A DNA stretch of 50,404 bases, from positions 1-50,404 of the forward strand of contig QYQN01000151.1 of the NCBI GenBank assembly GCA_007280895.1. The letters run 5' to 3'. Source of the DNA: Methylococcaceae bacterium. GTDB taxonomy: Bacteria; Pseudomonadota; Gammaproteobacteria; Methylococcales; Methylomonadaceae. This document shows positions 46,678 through 50,404 of the stretch, piece by piece. The position numbers and the translations under genes are program-made. Positions within the stretch are counted from its first letter, which is position 1. Every line of letters begins with the position of its first letter. A model generated the notes under the pieces. It had not been told where the DNA came from, did no database searches, and saw only the letters and a list, made by a program, of their open reading frames with translations.

Positions 46678-49600
46678 ATGTTTATTAAAAACTCAAAAAA
46701 TGACCTTAAAATATTGTTTTTAGGTGATTTTAAAATTATTTTAAAAAATAATGCGATAGCGAGCTTAGCGTATATAAAAATGCGTGCGTTATTGGCGTAT
46801 TTGGTTGTAGAGCATGAGCAAACTTTTACCCGTGATTTTCTTGCTGACCTGTTTTGGGGAAATGAAAACTTGCCTGTGGCGAGAGCCAATTTACGGCGCG
46901 CCTTGTCACAGTTACGTAAATCATTGGAAGTCCCTAGTGGGCAAGTATTATTTGAAGCAACTAAAAATACGCTGCGCTTTATTCCTAATGTATACGTTGA
47001 TGTGCTCTATTTTATGGGTAAAGATTTTGATTTTGTAGATGACCCAGGCTATTTTTTAATTAGCGACGAACAGCGTTCGTCGCTCTATCAAGGTGAATTT
47101 TTGTGTGGTGTGGTGTTACCTGAATGTGAGGTGTTTATGACATGGTTGCAACGTCAACGCATAGTTCATCAGCGTCGAGCTGTTATATTGCTAGAGCAAC
47201 TCACCTCACATTACCAGCAGCTAAAAAATCATCCTAAAGCGCTGCAATTTGCCCTTCGTTTAACCGAAATAGAGCCTTGGAATGAAACAGCCCATGCTTT
47301 AGTGATTATGTTATACGCCTTCGATGGCAACATCAGCTCAGCGCTTCATCAATATGAATTGTGCCGTCAGATTTTAAAAACAGAATTAGATGCCTTGCCT
47401 CAGACGAGTACCCAGCAGTTAATTGCCAGAATTCAACAGCACGGTATGCTGCCCCTTGATGTCAAGGTGGTGCCTGCTATTCCAGCAACAGATACGAGCG
47501 TCATGGCGTTGCGCCAAGTCACGGTGTTGTACCTTGAGTTTAGCGTAGAGGGCTTCGATGATGCAGATGCAGAGGAATCGTTACTTATACTGCAACCCCT
47601 GCACGCACATGCGGAACAGCTGATCAAATTTTATCAGGGCTTTTTGGTGCCTATTCACGGTGGAGGCGTATTGGCCTATTTTGGCTATCCAAATGCTCAG
47701 GAACACGCGGTGCGTAAAGCCGTACACGCCGCCTTGGCAATGGCTGAAAAAAATACAGCTCAGGTTTCGGTAAAGTGTGTTGTGCACACAGGCTTGCTGG
47801 TCAGTAAAGAAAATAGTCAGATCCCTGATATGTCAGGGCAACTTACTAAGCAAACGATGCACTTGCTGAATAACGACAGCACGGCCACGGTTGTCATCAG
47901 CCAAACGAGTTATGATGTGGTGGGGCATTATTTTGACTGCACCTTATTCGGTGAGCGGGCGGTGTTAGGCGCAGCGCGGACTATTTCTTTGTATACCGTG
48001 CATCAAGAAAGCAACGGCTTACAGCCTAGCGTTAGTCACTTAATCCCGCTGATCGGTCGTCAACCAGAGCTGACAAAATTAGTACAGCTTTGGCACGCTG
48101 TGCAGTTAGGTGCTTCGCAAAGTGTGGTGATTGAAGGGGAGGCAGGGGTGGGTAAAACCAGATTGATGACTGCCTTAGTTGCGTATGTAGCAGAAAGTAA
48201 TCATCAAATCTTTATGTTACGCGGTCAACAAGAATTCAGTCAAACGCCCTATTATCCGTTGTTACAGATGTTAAAAGGATGGCTAGGACTCACCACTAAA
48301 ACGACGCCAGAGGTCAGTGTAGCAACATTACACGCGTACTTACAAAAACATGCAACGACCGAGATAGATGAAAATGTCAGCCAAGTTTTAGCAGATTTAT
48401 TTTGTTTATCTGCGTCTTATGAGCTGTCCAAAGAAGCGCGTAGGAAAGTCACCATGTATCAAGCCTATATAGAAAAAATACTGTACCTCGTGTTGCTCAG
48501 GCAGGCGCAGGCGCAAGCAGTCGTCTTTGTTATTGAGGATGCGCATTGTTTAGATAGCGACACCCAGGGTCTACTTAGACGCTTTCATAGCATGGCCACT
48601 AACGGTTTTTTTATGCTCTTTACGGTTCGCACTGGACAGCGCAAAAACGTAAAAAAATTGCCTAACGTGCGTTTGAAATTATTGCCACTTAAGCCGCATG
48701 ATGCGTTTAAGATGCTGTATCACCTTGACAGCACCTTGCCTGAACAAACCGTACAGCGCATTATTGAGCGTGCTGATGGCGTGCCTCTGTATCTTGAAGC
48801 GCTTAGTAAGCAGGCTACAACACAGGCACTGCCAACATCATTGCGAGATAGCTTGGCTGCACGCATTGATGGGTTAGGCAGGGCAAAAAAAACCTTGCAG
48901 TTAGCCGCAACAATTGGACGTGAATTCGATTCCTCGTGGTTGCATTATTGCCGACCGTCATTAAACAATTTAGCCGAAGACTTACAGCATGCGCTAGAAG
49001 CGGGCGTGCTAATTTTAGTTAAAAAAAATACCTATCAATTCAATTATGCCTTAACCCAAGAAGCCACTTATCAATCGCAAACGAAAGCAGATCGGCGTCT
49101 CGTTCATCATGAGCTTGCACTGATGATGCAAAAAAATCTTCCTGAACATGTAACGCGCTATCCAGAGCATATTGCTCAACATTTTTCAGCAGCACAGGCC
49201 AAGCGAGACGCTTTGTGGTTTTGGCTTAAGGCAGGGTTACACGCAACAGATAATTCGGCAAATCAACGCGCCATTGATTATTTTTATGCAGGCTTACATG
49301 AATTAACCACATTGCCAAAAGACCCAGTGCGAGAGCGCATGGAAAGCATCTTGTATACGAACTTTGAACAGTTGCCCGACCATAAAGAAGCCTATATCGT
49401 GTTAAATAATCTTGAAGCGATTTTAGTCAATCATTTAGGCGCAGTCTTATTAACAACCTATGGTTATCGCTGCACAGAAGCGCAGCGTATGTTTATAAGA
49501 GCTTTAGTCTTATGTGAAGAATTAGGGGATCGTAATGGTCGCTTTAAAGCCTTATGGGGACGGTGCTTAGTCAATATTGCACAACATGGAGCCCAAAACT

Positions 49601-50404
49601 CTTTAGCTGAAGTTGAGCAATTAGCGCATGTGGCGGAGCATAATAAACATACTATTCACCAGCAATTAGCCCAGTATGTCAGTGGCTATTGTCATCTACA
49701 GCGTGGTGATTTAAGCCAAGCCGCTAACTTTTTAGAAGCGGCAATGTGCGCTTATCAACCCCACCACCATCAAGAAATGCTGACGTTTTGCAATGAAAAT
49801 ACCTACTTATTAAGTGGCGGTTTATTGATATTAGTGTGGTGGGCGCAAAATAAAAAAGCCCAAGCGCTTCAGATGCACACCTCGATTATGAGTGCTGCCC
49901 ATAATTTACAGCATCCCCCCAGTTACGCAGGGGTGCTGTGTTTAAGTATCGTGTTTAATAGTTGGATGAAACGGTATTTACTGTGTGATGCTTTAGCTAA
50001 ACAGGCGCTTGCACTCGCTAATCAGTACGATCTAGTTTTTACTCAGCAGTTTGTGAAGATTTGGCAAGGCATTCGAGCGATAACAGTGACCAAACCAGAG
50101 GGTGCAGAATCTTTAATGCTATTAATCGATAACCTAGACTGTGAGGGAGGGAGCAGTAATATTATCCCATTACTATGGTTAATTAACAGATTGTACGATC
50201 AAGGGCTTTTTGATAAAGCCTTGACATACATTGATGCCGCCATCGTAAACATAGAGCTTAAGCACGAATATTTATTGGCAAGTGAGGTGTATCGTTTACA
50301 AGGCCAATGTTTATTAATGCAAGCAAACCCTCCGCTGAAACAAATAACTCAAGCGTGGCGCCGCGCATTGCAGATTGCGCAACAACAACAAGCGCACGCC
50401 CTAG
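46678..50404 (+). CDS. Giant BTAD-cyclase-like-AAA-TPR transcriptional regulator (partial, open at right edge)
   Basis: The frame stays open from ATG 46678 to the window end, 1242 codons, and was not in the ORF track because its stop lies outside. Domains in order: a winged helix near 10-85 (MRALLAYLVVEHEQ, VARANLRRALSQLRKSL), a bacterial transcriptional activation (BTAD) repeat region near 100-245, and a degenerate class III nucleotide-cyclase-like domain at about 279-445 (RQVTVLYLEFS, GGGVLAYFGYPNA). An AAA ATPase follows with Walker A GEAGVGKT (487-494) and Walker B-like FVIEDAHCLD, then helical tandem repeats to the edge. SARP/AfsR-like proteins of this design activate transcription in response to ligand or ATPase state. 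In the cyclase-like part the metal-binding Asp positions are replaced (Glu in LEF, Gly in GGG). The ATG lacks a clear ribosome binding site, but the N-terminus fits the family. Confidence 0.85.
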   Translation, partial: MFIKNSKNDLKILFLGDFKIILKNNAIASLAYIKMRALLAYLVVEHEQTFTRDFLADLFWGNENLPVARANLRRALSQLRKSLEVPSGQVLFEATKNTLRFIPNVYVDVLYFMGKDFDFVDDPGYFLISDEQRSSLYQGEFLCGVVLPECEVFMTWLQRQRIVHQRRAVILLEQLTSHYQQLKNHPKALQFALRLTEIEPWNETAHALVIMLYAFDGNISSALHQYELCRQILKTELDALPQTSTQQLIARIQQHGMLPLDVKVVPAIPATDTSVMALRQVTVLYLEFSVEGFDDADAEESLLILQPLHAHAEQLIKFYQGFLVPIHGGGVLAYFGYPNAQEHAVRKAVHAALAMAEKNTAQVSVKCVVHTGLLVSKENSQIPDMSGQLTKQTMHLLNNDSTATVVISQTSYDVVGHYFDCTLFGERAVLGAARTISLYTVHQESNGLQPSVSHLIPLIGRQPELTKLVQLWHAVQLGASQSVVIEGEAGVGKTRLMTALVAYVAESNHQIFMLRGQQEFSQTPYYPLLQMLKGWLGLTTKTTPEVSVATLHAYLQKHATTEIDENVSQVLADLFCLSASYELSKEARRKVTMYQAYIEKILYLVLLRQAQAQAVVFVIEDAHCLDSDTQGLLRRFHSMATNGFFMLFTVRTGQRKNVKKLPNVRLKLLPLKPHDAFKMLYHLDSTLPEQTVQRIIERADGVPLYLEALSKQATTQALPTSLRDSLAARIDGLGRAKKTLQLAATIGREFDSSWLHYCRPSLNNLAEDLQHALEAGVLILVKKNTYQFNYALTQEATYQSQTKADRRLVHHELALMMQKNLPEHVTRYPEHIAQHFSAAQAKRDALWFWLKAGLHATDNSANQRAIDYFYAGLHELTTLPKDPVRERMESILYTNFEQLPDHKEAYIVLNNLEAILVNHLGAVLLTTYGYRCTEAQRMFIRALVLCEELGDRNGRFKALWGRCLVNIAQHGAQNSLAEVEQLAHVAEHNKHTIHQQLAQYVSGYCHLQRGDLSQAANFLEAAMCAYQPHHHQEMLTFCNENTYLLSGGLLILVWWAQNKKAQALQMHTSIMSAAHNLQHPPSYAGVLCLSIVFNSWMKRYLLCDALAKQALALANQYDLVFTQQFVKIWQGIRAITVTKPEGAESLMLLIDNLDCEGGSSNIIPLLWLINRLYDQGLFDKALTYIDAAIVNIELKHEYLLASEVYRLQGQCLLMQANPPLKQITQAWRRALQIAQQQQAHAL

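Noticed and set aside
46814-47038. 74-codon plus-strand ORF in another frame of the BTAD regulator
   Set aside because: The long open frame from 46678 contains the winged-helix signature and explains this stretch. The short ORF is a shadow.

Overview
The window looks like chromosomal DNA from an AT-rich gammaproteobacterium. It carries rpsT/murJ, clpS-clpA with infA and aat, mnmA next to nudJ, maf-rng-yhdP, tldD/pmbA, dapE and an oxaloacetate-decarboxylase sodium pump. Gene content and the many short-range linkages match Gammaproteobacteria. I cannot name the genus from sequence alone. The chemotaxis genes and the BTAD/cyclase/AAA regulator would fit a free-living aquatic lineage, but that is inference.

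Layout. 1-2.1 kb is a scrap zone: a truncated HU gene, a TacAT-type toxin-antitoxin pair and a cysteine desulfurase cut off before its catalytic lysine. 2.1-8.4 kb (mostly minus strand) holds a fused double-ABC ATPase without its permeases, murJ, rpsT on the plus strand with a clear promoter and terminator, a secreted trypsin-like protease with a dockerin-like tail, mnmA and nudJ. 8.7-13.0 kb is an N-degron block: clpS-clpA facing infA, with bpt and aat behind it, so the genes that attach Leu/Phe to protein N-termini and those that recognise and unfold the products lie together. 13.0-16.4 kb is oadGAB. 16.7-19.4 kb has dapE, an unknown membrane protein and a D-Ala-D-Ala carboxypeptidase. 19.5-20.24 kb is a decayed IS remnant abutting pmbA.

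20.3-28.7 kb (minus strand) carries a CheB-type receiver, a large CheA, a small CheW-like protein, a nitrilase-family amidase, a BamC-like lipoprotein, TldD and PmbA. 28.9-35.6 kb (plus strand) is rlmH-maf-rng-yhdP. 35.7-45.8 kb (plus strand) is the rest of the chemotaxis system: a 4-helix-type MCP, a previously uncalled 34-codon ORF coupled to an Aer-type PAS protein, a second poly-HAMP MCP encoded as a separate overlapping ORF (a split Aer), a heptad-repeat coiled-coil protein, CheR, an unknown small protein, a triple-CheW protein, CheB and, overlapping it, a MoeA paralogue. The arm ends at a strong bidirectional terminator. 45.8-46.5 kb is a short DHH-family-like protein that lacks the DHH motif. 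From 46.7 kb to the right edge runs a giant regulator that the ORF track missed because it is open at the edge: winged helix, BTAD, a degenerate class III cyclase-like domain, an AAA ATPase and helical repeats.

The most original region is 35.7-46 kb: a chemotaxis array with a split energy-taxis receptor, a coupled micro-ORF, a receiver-less triple CheW, and MoeA joined to CheB. An energy/redox-taxis link with molybdenum-cofactor enzymes is possible but is inference.
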